A stretch of 15,793 bases of DNA from Deltaproteobacteria bacterium (GTDB taxonomy: Bacteria > Bdellovibrionota > UBA1018 > UBA923). The position numbers were made by a program, and so were the translations under genes. Below, piece after piece: positions 1 to 6,884 of the stretch (within the stretch, counting starts at the first letter, position 1; the number at the start of each line of letters is the position of its first letter). Location: contig JACQAX010000216.1 in NCBI GenBank assembly GCA_016194795.1, positions 1 to 15,793 of the forward strand, read 5' to 3'. The notes under the pieces are model-generated. The model made no database searches. It saw only the letters and a program-made list of their open reading frames with translations, and had not been told where the DNA came from.

Positions 1-337
1 TGTGCGTATTCAGGAAGAACGTGACGAACTTGTTCCAGAACGAGTACGGCCAGATCGACTGGGTAGCGAGCGCCTTGAGGGCACCCTGTCGAACCCCGGC
101 TGATTGATCCGTGACGAGAGCCGGTATTTCTTCCCAGATCGACTCGGGCCAGATGGCGTAATCCTCGAGGGTGGCGATCGTGAGGAGACGCACGCTTTCG
201 TTCGCCGCCGGCTTCAGCTGACGCGCCATCTGGAACCAGGCTGTCGGAGGCAGATCGTCGGCTGAGAACGCCCGCGGCGCCCCCGCGAGGAAGACGATCG
301 CGAACACGGCGAGAATGCCGAGCGGGAAGCGCAACAT
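1..337 (-). CDS. Secreted helical-repeat (HEAT-like) protein, 3' end outside window
   Basis: An open frame runs from ATG at 337 to the window edge, 112 residues without a stop. Residues 1-26 form a Sec signal peptide: a short basic start, a hydrophobic core and a likely cut after Ala26. Residues 49-81 and 82 onward repeat each other with a 33-residue period; both begin with Val-Arg and carry a motif of the form IWPxS[IF]W, at 62-68 and 95-101. This spacing and the helix-like pattern suggest HEAT-type alpha-solenoid repeats exported to the periplasm or surface. The start lies only 12 nt after the stop of the upstream lipoprotein gene, so the two are probably co-transcribed. There is no good Shine-Dalgarno sequence, only a G run, and translation may be coupled to the upstream gene. 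Function is unknown; HEAT repeats usually serve protein-protein contacts. Confidence 0.7.
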   Translation of the reverse strand, partial: MLRFPLGILAVFAIVFLAGAPRAFSADDLPPTAWFQMARQLKPAANESVRLLTIATLEDYAIWPESIWEEIPALVTDQSAGVRQGALKALATQSIWPYSFWNKFVTFFLNTH

Positions 338-349
338 CGCGAAACCCCG

Positions 350-1624
350 TTATTGGCAGCCGAGGATGATCTGGTCGAGAAGCGATCCGCTGCGGCCATT
401 GACCGACGTCACGAACTTGCCGCTCGGGCAGGTGAGCGTGAACGGGCTGCCGCTCGTCGAATAGAAAGTCGTGCTGTACCAGTAACCCGAGTTCGGCGCG
501 TACTGCTGGGCGCAGATCACGCCGAGCTGGTTGACGTAGCTGCCGTAGTAGCCGTACACGCCGACGACGCGCCAGTTGCCATCGTCCGGGCACGAGGCAT
601 ACTGGTCGTTGCCGCCCGTGCCGCCATGCCAGGCGCCGTCGACCTTGGCCATGTCCGTATTGTTGTAAGCGCGCGTCCAGATCGGCGAAAGCCCGACGAT
701 GCTGCTGTTGGCCCGGATGTGCAGGCCGATCAGGTTGTATTCGGAGGGAGCCGCTTCGGTGAAGGCGCTGCCGCCCGTGCCGCCGGCGGACCCGGTGGTC
801 GTATACGAGTAGTTCGCGAACACGAGATCGTGACCGTCGACGTTCGAGGCCTTGTTGCCCGCCTTGTCGACGATCGTGAGGCTCAGGTGGTGCTGGCCGC
901 TGGTGACCGTCGAGGCGTTGAACGAAATCTGATACGGGGACGTCGTCGCGGTGCCGACCTTGGTGGTGTCGACCCAGAACTCGACCGAGGCGACTCCCGA
1001 CTGGTTGTCGCCGACGTCGCTCGCGGTGGCGCTCACCGTCACCGAGCCCGAAACGCGGTCGTAGGGAAGCGGTGAAGTGATGTTTCCGGTCGGAGGCGTC
1101 TTGTCGGTCGAGCCGCTCGAGCCCGTGGCGCCGCTGATCGCGTAAACCGCCGTGCGCGTGCCGGACAGGAGATTTCCGCTGGTGTCCTTGACGGCGGCCG
1201 AAACCGTGAAGCTGCACGAGGTGGCGCTCGACGTGAACGTCCCCATGTTCACGACCGCGACGCTGCCGTTGAGCGTGACGCTGGCCGGGGTGAAAACCGA
1301 GGTGCCGCAGCTCAAGACCCAGTTCGAGTTGGTCTGGAGCGAGGTCATGTCGAGCGACGTCTTGTTAAAGGTGACCTGGAAGGTCGCCGGAAGCGAGCTC
1401 ACCGTGCCGGCGGCCGGATAAAACTGGGTGATCAAAAGCGAGGTCGTCCCCGTGCTCGAGCCGCCGCTCGACGAGTTGTTCTGCGAGTCGTTCGAGCTCG
1501 AGGCGTAAACCCTCGCCAGCGGATCGCTCTGCTGGGCGACTCTCGCCGAGGTGGACGGATTGGAGCACGCGACGCACGTCAAAAGGGACACGGCCGCGAC
1601 CACGACTGAATTATAGCTTCTCAT
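350..1624 (-). CDS. Surface lipoprotein with two Ig-like domains and a C-terminal beta-prism (jacalin/VMO-I-like) domain
   Basis: The protein has 424 residues. Residues 1-20 are a lipoprotein-type signal ending CVAC (lipidated Cys20); the lipobox is atypical because position -3 is Cys. A Ser/Asn/Gly-rich spacer (about 41-61) follows. Residues 62-165 look like an SbsA-type bacterial Ig-like domain, and 177-272 like a second Ig-like domain with the hallmark stretch VEFWVDTTKVGTATTSPYQ. The C-terminus (about 280-424) holds three related segments: 295-316, 345-371 and 399-423. The last two share the pattern CP, then a Gly-Ser-x-[LV]-[DN]-Q turn, and end in Cys. This three-fold pattern suggests a beta-prism lectin-like fold. 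Likely role: surface-exposed adhesin or glycan binder, on a tether that clears the outer membrane. It precedes the helical-repeat gene by 12 nt. Fold assignment of the C-terminus is inference. Confidence 0.75.
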   Translation of the reverse strand: MRSYNSVVVAAVSLLTCVACSNPSTSARVAQQSDPLARVYASSSNDSQNNSSSGGSSTGTTSLLITQFYPAAGTVSSLPATFQVTFNKTSLDMTSLQTNSNWVLSCGTSVFTPASVTLNGSVAVVNMGTFTSSATSCSFTVSAAVKDTSGNLLSGTRTAVYAISGATGSSGSTDKTPPTGNITSPLPYDRVSGSVTVSATASDVGDNQSGVASVEFWVDTTKVGTATTSPYQISFNASTVTSGQHHLSLTIVDKAGNKASNVDGHDLVFANYSYTTTGSAGGTGGSAFTEAAPSEYNLIGLHIRANSSIVGLSPIWTRAYNNTDMAKVDGAWHGGTGGNDQYASCPDDGNWRVVGVYGYYGSYVNQLGVICAQQYAPNSGYWYSTTFYSTSGSPFTLTCPSGKFVTSVNGRSGSLLDQIILGCQ

Positions 1625-1668
1625 CTCTCAACTCTCTCTCTTCTCTGGAGGTAGGAGTTGCAACCGAT

Positions 1669-1686
1669 GTGCCTGAATTCAGGCAC
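1669..1686. repeat. 18-bp perfect palindrome upstream of the Ig-domain lipoprotein gene
   Basis: The sequence GTGCCTGAATTCAGGCAC is its own reverse complement over all 18 bases. It sits 45 bp upstream of the lipoprotein start at 1624 and about 80 bp after the stop of the porin gene. It could be an operator for a dimeric regulator of the lipoprotein operon, or an RNA hairpin at the end of the porin transcript. No T-run follows on the minus strand, so a classical intrinsic terminator in that direction is unlikely. Confidence 0.55.
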
Positions 1687-1712
1687 CTCAAACCCCTGAA
1701 ATCGTTGAGAGC

Positions 1713-1740
1713 CACCCCAGCGGGGTGCTTAATTTTTATA
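1713..1740 (+). terminator. Terminator-like hairpin with T-rich tail, reading rightward
   Basis: CACCCC (1713-1718) and GGGGTG (1722-1727) form a 6-bp GC-rich stem with a 3-base loop AGC, followed on the plus strand by a T-rich stretch. No plus-strand gene lies upstream, so if it works as written it would stop antisense transcription into the porin gene. On the minus strand the hairpin lies about 40 nt after the porin stop but lacks a U-tract. It may still slow or protect the 3' end of the channel-to-porin transcript. Confidence 0.35.
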
Positions 1741-1764
1741 CACGCGCTTAGAAACCGGCACGAT

Positions 1765-3006
1765 TCAGAAAGTCAGGCCGATGCGGCCGGCGCCCACGAT
1801 TGCGTCAGCGGCGGCTTCATTGAGACCCGGGTTCGTCACCCACTGCACGTCCGGCTGTACGTAGAGCCAGGAGGCGACGCGCAGCCGGTAGGTCAGCTCG
1901 AGCGTCGACTCGAGGAGAGCGGTGTCGATGCCGCGAGCCGCGTTCGCGGCTCGAAAATGCTCACCCGCGCGCGCCACCGCGATACCGAGGCCAAGCTGGT
2001 CCTGCTCGCGGCGTGGGATGAGGCCGGTATAGCTCAGGCCCGACTGGATGCCGTACTCGATCGAATCGGTGGTGGCGTCGGCCCAGCCCAGCCTGAGAAA
2101 GCCCGAGAGGCCGAGCGGGCTGCGCGCCGTGGGCGCGTAGAGCTTCTGGTCGAACATCATATATAAGCCGACGCTATGGGACTCGAGCGGAAGCCCTTCC
2201 TCGTTGACGGCGAAAAGCTCGGCGTTCTTCCGGTCGTATCCCCAGGCCCCCGCGGCAAGCTTGCCGGGCAGCCCACCGAAATCCGGCGAATACGACAGCT
2301 CGGTGATCGCCATGACGCCGTCGCGCTCGCGCAGCGCGAGCGTCGTGCTCTCGGGATGCGCCGGATCGCCCGGCACGCCGTTGTAGACGGCCATGCTGAG
2401 CGAGAGCGCCTCGGTGGGCTGGCCGCGCGCACGCGCTCCGAGCGCGGTGTTCGGCCAGTACGAGGGACCCGCCTTCCCGCTGCGCGCGAGCTCGGGCGTG
2501 ATGCCGAAAGAGCTGTTCATGAAAACGCCGGCCGACTCGGTGACGTTGAACTCCGTGCTGAGATCGTGCAGCCCGGCGAGCAACGAGAGACGCTCCTGGA
2601 AGAGATTCTGCTGCAGCCAGGCCTGATACAGCCGCACCGAACGCGTAGCCGAGATGTTGTCGGTGCCCTGCAGGTCGCCGATGCGCTCGCCGGGCGCCGC
2701 GCCGTGGAGCGCGAGGCCCTGCGCGCTCGCCGTCAGGCCCTTGGCATCGAGCACGCGACCGAGGTCGACGTCGACGCCGACGTTCAGCGCGCCAAGAAAG
2801 GTCGCGCGCGAGTCGGTGCCGCCCCGCAGGCCGCGCACGACGTCCGACTTGTAGTCGAGCGAAAGCTTAACCGGGCCCGTCGCCGAGCCGGCCGCCTCGC
2901 CTGCCGTGGCCTGAGCCTCGGTGCGATTGACGTCAACGTCCGTGGAAGCCACGGCGGCGGTCGCGAAAAGAATCGTAATAAAAATCATTCCGCGCAGCGA
3001 TATCAA
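1765..3006 (-). CDS. OprB-family carbohydrate-selective outer-membrane porin
   Basis: The protein is about 413 residues, normal for OprB-type porins (PF04966). Family-like stretches include the region around FQERLSLLAGLHDLSTEFN, the following WPNTALGARARGQPTEAL, and the C-terminal strand YVQPDVQWVTNPG; the last residue is Phe, as expected for BAM-inserted beta-barrels. OprB porins carry sugars across the outer membrane. The start is uncertain. The frame opens with TTG at 3006, giving a signal peptide with Arg5 and a hydrophobic core ending near VAST. The first ATG, at 2988, would leave a signal without a positive charge, so I prefer TTG. No clear Shine-Dalgarno sequence is seen for either; coupling to the aldolase gene 30 nt upstream is likely. 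As the last gene of the channel-CNB-aldolase cluster it suggests an operon concerned with sugar uptake and use, but the substrate is unknown. Confidence 0.85.
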   Translation of the reverse strand: MISLRGMIFITILFATAAVASTDVDVNRTEAQATAGEAAGSATGPVKLSLDYKSDVVRGLRGGTDSRATFLGALNVGVDVDLGRVLDAKGLTASAQGLALHGAAPGERIGDLQGTDNISATRSVRLYQAWLQQNLFQERLSLLAGLHDLSTEFNVTESAGVFMNSSFGITPELARSGKAGPSYWPNTALGARARGQPTEALSLSMAVYNGVPGDPAHPESTTLALRERDGVMAITELSYSPDFGGLPGKLAAGAWGYDRKNAELFAVNEEGLPLESHSVGLYMMFDQKLYAPTARSPLGLSGFLRLGWADATTDSIEYGIQSGLSYTGLIPRREQDQLGLGIAVARAGEHFRAANAARGIDTALLESTLELTYRLRVASWLYVQPDVQWVTNPGLNEAAADAIVGAGRIGLTF

Positions 3007-3036
3007 TGCCGGGAATGATTATCAAGCCGGCCGAGG

Positions 3037-3660
3037 CTATTTCAGAACCTTGCGATCGCGCACTTCCTCGGGCGTGACGCCGCTGGCCAAAAGAATTTCG
3101 CAGATGTGGTCGAGGCGCTCGATGTGCTCGAAGGCCGACCACGGGTGGTCTCCCACCGCGCAGACGCCGTGGTTCGACTGTCCCACGATGTCGAAGGCCA
3201 TGCTCGAGCCGCTCACGCCGAGCGCCTTGGCGGTGGCCTCGCCGAGCTCGCGCGTCGTCGCCGCGATGGGCGGCACCGTCGGCCCGACGCGCGTGTAGCG
3301 AAAGATCTCGGGAAACTGGGTGGCGACGAACTGGAGATCGAAGCCGCGGTACATCGCCGCGATCACGTGCGTGGGGTGCGTGTGCACGATCGCCCGGGTG
3401 GCCGGTGCGTCTTTCAGGATGAGGTAATGCATGTGCAGCTCGCCGGACGGGTGAGCGCCCTCGGGAATCTTGAGCGTCTTGTCGGGCGTGAGCGTCATGC
3501 GGACCATCAGCTCGGGATAGATGAGGTTCTTTCGCCAGCCCGACGGCGTGATGTAGACGAACTTGCTCTCCTTGCGGCGCAGGCTGCAGTTTCCGTCGCG
3601 CGTGGTGATCCAGCCGCGCGAGTAACACTCACGCATCATTTCGCCGATCGCGGTGATCAT
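3037..3660 (-). CDS. Class II aldolase/adducin-family protein (L-fuculose-phosphate aldolase-like)
   Basis: The 207 residues match the Zn-dependent class II aldolase/adducin fold. Visible motifs are GNCS (23-26, phosphate-binding GNxS loop), TPSG (38-41), the PSGELHMH block with Glu74, the zinc histidines His93 and His95 in VHTHP, and a third histidine, His164, in SNHGV. Glu74/His93/His95/His164 line up with Glu73/His92/His94/His155 of E. coli FucA, so the catalytic set is complete. These enzymes split or form sugar-phosphate C-C bonds to yield dihydroxyacetone phosphate and an aldehyde. Relatives include ribulose-5-phosphate epimerases (AraD) and MtnB, so the exact substrate cannot be read here. 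The ATG is one base after the stop of the CNB gene, so translation is probably coupled. The neighbouring porin supports a sugar-related role. Confidence 0.85.
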   Translation of the reverse strand: MITAIGEMMRECYSRGWITTRDGNCSLRRKESKFVYITPSGWRKNLIYPELMVRMTLTPDKTLKIPEGAHPSGELHMHYLILKDAPATRAIVHTHPTHVIAAMYRGFDLQFVATQFPEIFRYTRVGPTVPPIAATTRELGEATAKALGVSGSSMAFDIVGQSNHGVCAVGDHPWSAFEHIERLDHICEILLASGVTPEEVRDRKVLK

Positions 3661-3661
3661 C

Positions 3662-4210
3662 TCAGTGCCCCCTGATTTCCGACACGAGCGCCTTGTAGAG
3701 CACCATCATGTCGTCGTTAGCTTTGCGCAAGCGCGTGAGCACGCTCGCGGCGATGCGGCGGTAGAACGGCAGCGCCCACTCGGGGTGCCGGTCGCCGAAG
3801 TCCTGGAACGCCTTGCGGCTGAGCACGAGGCAGTGGCAGGCCGTATCGCTCGTGATCGTGGCCGTCTTCACCTCGTCGTGGATGAGCCCGCCCTCGCCGA
3901 AAAACGCATGCGCCTCGCTTTTCAGGATCGCCACGCGGAAGGCGTCGCCCTCCGGGGTTTTCTTGAAGACGCTCGCCGTTCCCGTCATCAGGATGAACAT
4001 CTCGGAGCTGGCCGAGCCCTCGGTGAGAATGTCGACTCCCGGCTCGTAGGCGCGATCCTCCATGATGGAGGCGAAGTAGTAGAGAGCGTCGTGGTCGGCG
4101 GCGATCTCGTCGAAGAGGCTCACCGAGCGCAGGTACTCGACCCGGCGCTCGACGGCCGCGTCGTACTGCCCCGCCGCCTCAGGCTGCTTGCGCGCCGCTG
4201 CTGACCGCAT
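3662..4210 (-). CDS. Stand-alone cyclic-nucleotide-binding-domain protein
   Basis: The protein has 182 residues. A CNB beta-roll covers about 33-138, flanked by an N-terminal helix with YLRSVSLFDEI and a long C-terminal helical tail (143-180). No helix-turn-helix, kinase or channel segment is present, so it is not a CRP-type activator. The phosphate-binding cassette is at 104-118 (FGEGGLI then a KTAT end). Glu106, which contacts the ribose 2'-OH, is present, but the usual Arg that grips the cyclic phosphate is Lys115. Binding may therefore be weak, altered or lost. The ATG at 4210 overlaps the end of the potassium-channel gene by 32 nt, and the aldolase gene starts one base after its stop. 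The tight linkage suggests that the protein acts with the channel, like a detached CNB subunit. That is inference. Confidence 0.85.
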   Translation of the reverse strand: MRSAAARKQPEAAGQYDAAVERRVEYLRSVSLFDEIAADHDALYYFASIMEDRAYEPGVDILTEGSASSEMFILMTGTASVFKKTPEGDAFRVAILKSEAHAFFGEGGLIHDEVKTATITSDTACHCLVLSRKAFQDFGDRHPEWALPFYRRIAASVLTRLRKANDDMMVLYKALVSEIRGH

Positions 4211-5399
4211 GCTCGACCCTCCTGTTCAGGATGACGATGGCCATCGCCCCCTCGGGCACGACGTAGTCGTCCTTGGGATGGAAGATGGGCTGGTTGCACT
4301 TGAGCTCTTTGACGTTCTTCAGATTCTGGAGGAGCTGGTTCACGTCGGTCGTCTTCTGCGCCTTGCGCAGAGCGTGCTCCTTGATGTTGTTGCGCGAGCC
4401 GCTGTTTTCGAGCACGCCGATCAGCACGAGCTCCGGTCGCAGGCGCGCGAACGTCTCGCGCAGCTCGCGGTAGGTGCGGTTGAGCTGGGTTTCGGGGATC
4501 TGCTCGGTCGTGAGAAACGCGGGCGTCGTCGGGTCGAGCAGGTCGAAGATGATGTTGGCCACGCCCGTGCCGCCCGAGGCGTTGACGAGCAGCAGGCGGT
4601 TGTACTCGCGCGAGTAGATCACCTCGCTCACGCCGGCGAGCTTGAGATACTGGTCCATCTTGGGATCGAGGATCTCGGCGGCGACGAGGGTGCCGCGCGC
4701 GATGTTCGAGAGCGTCATGCACGTCATGATGGTCTTGGCGTCGATCTCGGTGGCGCTGGCCTGCTGGCCGTTGTGCGTGGTGCGGTCGGCGAGGATCATC
4801 ACCTTGCGCGCGCGCTCGGGGGCCGCGCGCTTGAGGGTGATCTCCGAGAAGTAGTCGCCGATGATGATGTTGAGGTCTTTCAGCTTGGGATGCGCCCGAA
4901 TCTCGTCCACCGCCGCCTGCGGCATGTTGGCGACGAGCACGACCTTTTCGGCCGTGAGCCCCGGGTTGAAGTCGAGGATGTGCAGCAGAAGCTGGTGCAT
5001 CTCCTCCTTCCACCCGCAGACGACGAAGTGGTTCTTGAGCCGTTCCGTTTCCACGATACCTCTCCCTTCGCGCAAAGCCTGTTCCATGAAATAGGACGAA
5101 ATCTTGGCCGTGAGGATGCCGACCGACATCACGCCGGCCGTCATGAGCACCCCGGCGAGGATGCGCCCCTCGACCGTGACCGGCACCTTGTCGCCGTAAC
5201 CTACCGTGAGGAAGGTGACGACGCCCCACCAGACCGCGTCGCCGTACGTCTTGATGTTCGCGTCGACGGCCTGGAACTCGGCGCGGTACACGAACCACGA
5301 AATGGCTAACCATACCGCGACGATGAATGCGACCACCGTGACGACGATGTTCTCTTTGACTGCCCAGGTTGCAAGCTTGCGTAAGTGATACCGGCCCAT
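4179..5399 (-). CDS. 2TM potassium channel with RCK (TrkA-N/TrkA-C) gating domains
   Basis: The protein has 406 residues. TM1 is at about 18-37, the pore helix at 52-64, the selectivity filter TVGYGD at 65-70, and TM2 at about 80-104 with a flexible Gly-rich segment. A cytosolic RCK N-lobe starts near 122 (HFVVCGW then the Rossmann-like alternation), and a TrkA-C-like lobe lies near 358-392 (IFHPKDDYVVPEGA). This is the MthK/GsuK architecture: a tetrameric inner-membrane K+ channel gated by ligand binding to its RCK ring. The usual GxGxxG nucleotide motif is replaced by CGWKEE, so an adenine-nucleotide ligand is doubtful. The codon before the ATG is an in-frame TGA, which fixes the start at this ATG or later; no good Shine-Dalgarno is visible. 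It is the first gene of the cluster that continues with the CNB, aldolase and porin genes. Confidence 0.93.
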   Translation of the reverse strand: MGRYHLRKLATWAVKENIVVTVVAFIVAVWLAISWFVYRAEFQAVDANIKTYGDAVWWGVVTFLTVGYGDKVPVTVEGRILAGVLMTAGVMSVGILTAKISSYFMEQALREGRGIVETERLKNHFVVCGWKEEMHQLLLHILDFNPGLTAEKVVLVANMPQAAVDEIRAHPKLKDLNIIIGDYFSEITLKRAAPERARKVMILADRTTHNGQQASATEIDAKTIMTCMTLSNIARGTLVAAEILDPKMDQYLKLAGVSEVIYSREYNRLLLVNASGGTGVANIIFDLLDPTTPAFLTTEQIPETQLNRTYRELRETFARLRPELVLIGVLENSGSRNNIKEHALRKAQKTTDVNQLLQNLKNVKELKCNQPIFHPKDDYVVPEGAMAIVILNRRVEHAVSSGAQAA

Positions 5400-5449
5400 T
5401 CATCTACGCATCGGCAAACCGGGGTTCACGAGTTACAAAATCTTGACGG

Positions 5450-5466
5450 CCGGCAAAAACTGCCGG
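5450..5466 (+). promoter_or_regulatory. Hairpin touching the ribosome-binding site of the small periplasmic gene
   Basis: CCGGCA (5450-5455) and TGCCGG (5461-5466) pair perfectly around a 5-base loop AAAAC. The last two G of the stem are the first bases of the Shine-Dalgarno-like GGAGAAAGGG in front of the ATG at 5478. Folding would partly hide the ribosome-binding site. On DNA it could instead be an operator in the divergent promoter region with the channel operon. Confidence 0.4.
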
Positions 5467-5477
5467 AGAAAGGGCGC

Positions 5478-5942
5478 ATGAAATACCTCCTTCTGACCGG
5501 CCTGTTGCTCACGAGCTCCGTCGCCTCGGCAAAGACCGTCTCGCACTGCGGGGCGTACAACGACGAAGGCGGGGTCCGCCAGTCGGCCGAAGTCTTCATC
5601 ACGCTGAATGGCGCCAAGCTCGCCGCCCGCTACGAGTTCAACGACCCGCTCGCGACCGACCCGACCACCAGGCACATGGTTTTCGACTCGCTCAGCGTCA
5701 AGCTTCGCACCGAGCTCCGAAAGGACATGAGCCCGCGAACCCTGGCCGACCTGCGCGAGCTCGCCGAGCTCGCGAAAATCGACTTCGCGCGGATGGACCG
5801 GATGGAGCTCTACGACGTCGAGTATGAGCGCGGCGCGATCTCGAGGGATTTTCGTTTTCTCGATGGCGCCGGCGTCCTTTACGCGGAGCTCGGCATCCTC
5901 GGCGAGAACCTGCTCCTGCCGACCTGCGAAACGATCCGGTAA
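5478..5942 (+). CDS. Small exported protein of unknown function
   Basis: The protein has 154 residues. I chose the ATG at 5478 because a clear signal peptide follows at once (MKYLLLTGLLLTSSVASA, cut after Ala18) and GGAGAAAGGG precedes it; the frame is also open upstream but without signal-like sequence. The mature part has two cysteines, Cys24 near its start and Cys150 near its end, well placed for one disulfide closing the domain. The body alternates beta-like and charged helical stretches (helix near 82-105). I recognise no family. It is divergent from the channel operon and convergent with the broken toroid gene, with 35 bp between their stops. It is probably soluble in the periplasm. Confidence 0.75.
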   Translation: MKYLLLTGLLLTSSVASAKTVSHCGAYNDEGGVRQSAEVFITLNGAKLAARYEFNDPLATDPTTRHMVFDSLSVKLRTELRKDMSPRTLADLRELAELAKIDFARMDRMELYDVEYERGAISRDFRFLDGAGVLYAELGILGENLLLPTCETIR

Positions 5943-5977
5943 GCAAGGCTGCGCTGGAGTGACCTTCCCCGGGCCCG

Positions 5978-6838
5978 TCAGTCGCCGCGGCGGACGGGCC
6001 GCGGCGCCTCGCGCGTCGTGAGCTCGACGGCGCCCGAGCGGTCGTGCCTCACGCGCACGAGAAAGCCGCCGCGATCGTCGAGCAGAGGTTCGACCACGTA
6101 TCCCTCGGCATCGAGCGCCAGGCGCTGCGCGAGCGGTTTGCCGCCCGCGCGCACGCGGAGCGGCCGCTGCGGCATGCGCAACGTCTCGACGCCCGCGAAG
6201 TCGAAGGTCGAGTACGCGACGCGCCCCTTCTCGTAGCCGATCTTGCGCACGATCGACGTCGAGCGCAGCAGATGCGGCTCACGGCCTGGAGCCCATTCGG
6301 GCTGCGCGGCCATGCCGCGCAGGAAGTGGCGCATGTAATCGCCATAGCCGTCCGAGAACCAGAAACCCGTGGCCTCGTCGACGCTCGTCTTGACGATGCC
6401 GTTGTCGCGGCAGAAGTAGGCCGCCCAGTTGAACGAGCGGAACGCGCGGTCGCGCGCGGCGGCGTCGCCCGTCTTCTCGGCATACAAAGCGAGCACCGAG
6501 GCGAAGCGCGCCGTGTGGCTCGACATCTTGTCGAGGTCGTCGCGCTGTTCCGAGATGACCTCGGCACCGAACTGAACGCCCTTCTCGGGCACGCCTTCGG
6601 CGTTGACGACGTCGCCGGCAAACGTCGCCGTCACCCACGCAAGGATGTCGTCGACGTGCGCGCGCCAGTGGGCGTCGAGCTCCGGATGCAGCAACAAGTA
6701 GCGCGCCGTTTCGAGCGGCGTGTACTGGTTCGGATTCTCGCTCGGGTCGCGGTGGATCTCGATGTCCTCGAAGTAGCCCGACCAGTTGTGGTTTTTCAGG
6801 GGATACGCTTCGAGCCACTCCCACGCCTGCGCGCGCAC
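5978..6838 (-). CDS. C-terminal part of a frameshifted secreted alpha/alpha-toroid-like protein
   Basis: The largest open part begins at GTG 6838 and gives 286 residues, but the coding sequence clearly continues upstream in the same frame to about 6900, where it meets the end of the 6885-7400 fragment. It is rich in Trp, Tyr and helical repeats of the kind seen in alpha/alpha six-hairpin barrels (ETARYLLLHPELDAHW, SSHTARFASVLALYAEKTGD, FRSFNWAAYFCRDNG). The last 80 residues turn beta-like (YSTFDFAGVETLRMP onward), as in the C-terminal sandwich of many such enzymes. The fold suggests a polysaccharide-active or related hydrolase/lyase/epimerase, but no catalytic motif is recognisable. On its own it lacks a signal peptide and a credible start, so it is either a remnant or made by frameshifting. 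Confidence 0.7.
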   Translation of the reverse strand: MRAQAWEWLEAYPLKNHNWSGYFEDIEIHRDPSENPNQYTPLETARYLLLHPELDAHWRAHVDDILAWVTATFAGDVVNAEGVPEKGVQFGAEVISEQRDDLDKMSSHTARFASVLALYAEKTGDAAARDRAFRSFNWAAYFCRDNGIVKTSVDEATGFWFSDGYGDYMRHFLRGMAAQPEWAPGREPHLLRSTSIVRKIGYEKGRVAYSTFDFAGVETLRMPQRPLRVRAGGKPLAQRLALDAEGYVVEPLLDDRGGFLVRVRHDRSGAVELTTREAPRPVRRGD

Positions 6839-6884
6839 GGCGCGATAGCGCGCGACGTCGCCGAGCTGGAGACGGACGAGCTCG

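Noticed and set aside
2176..3018. Plus-strand open frame of 280 codons opposite the porin gene.
   Set aside because: Arg/Ala/Gly-rich shadow of the OprB coding sequence, without a start context or domain.
4188..5309. Plus-strand open frame of 373 codons opposite the potassium-channel gene.
   Set aside because: The minus strand carries an unmistakable TVGYGD channel and RCK domains; the antisense product is low in diversity and matches nothing.
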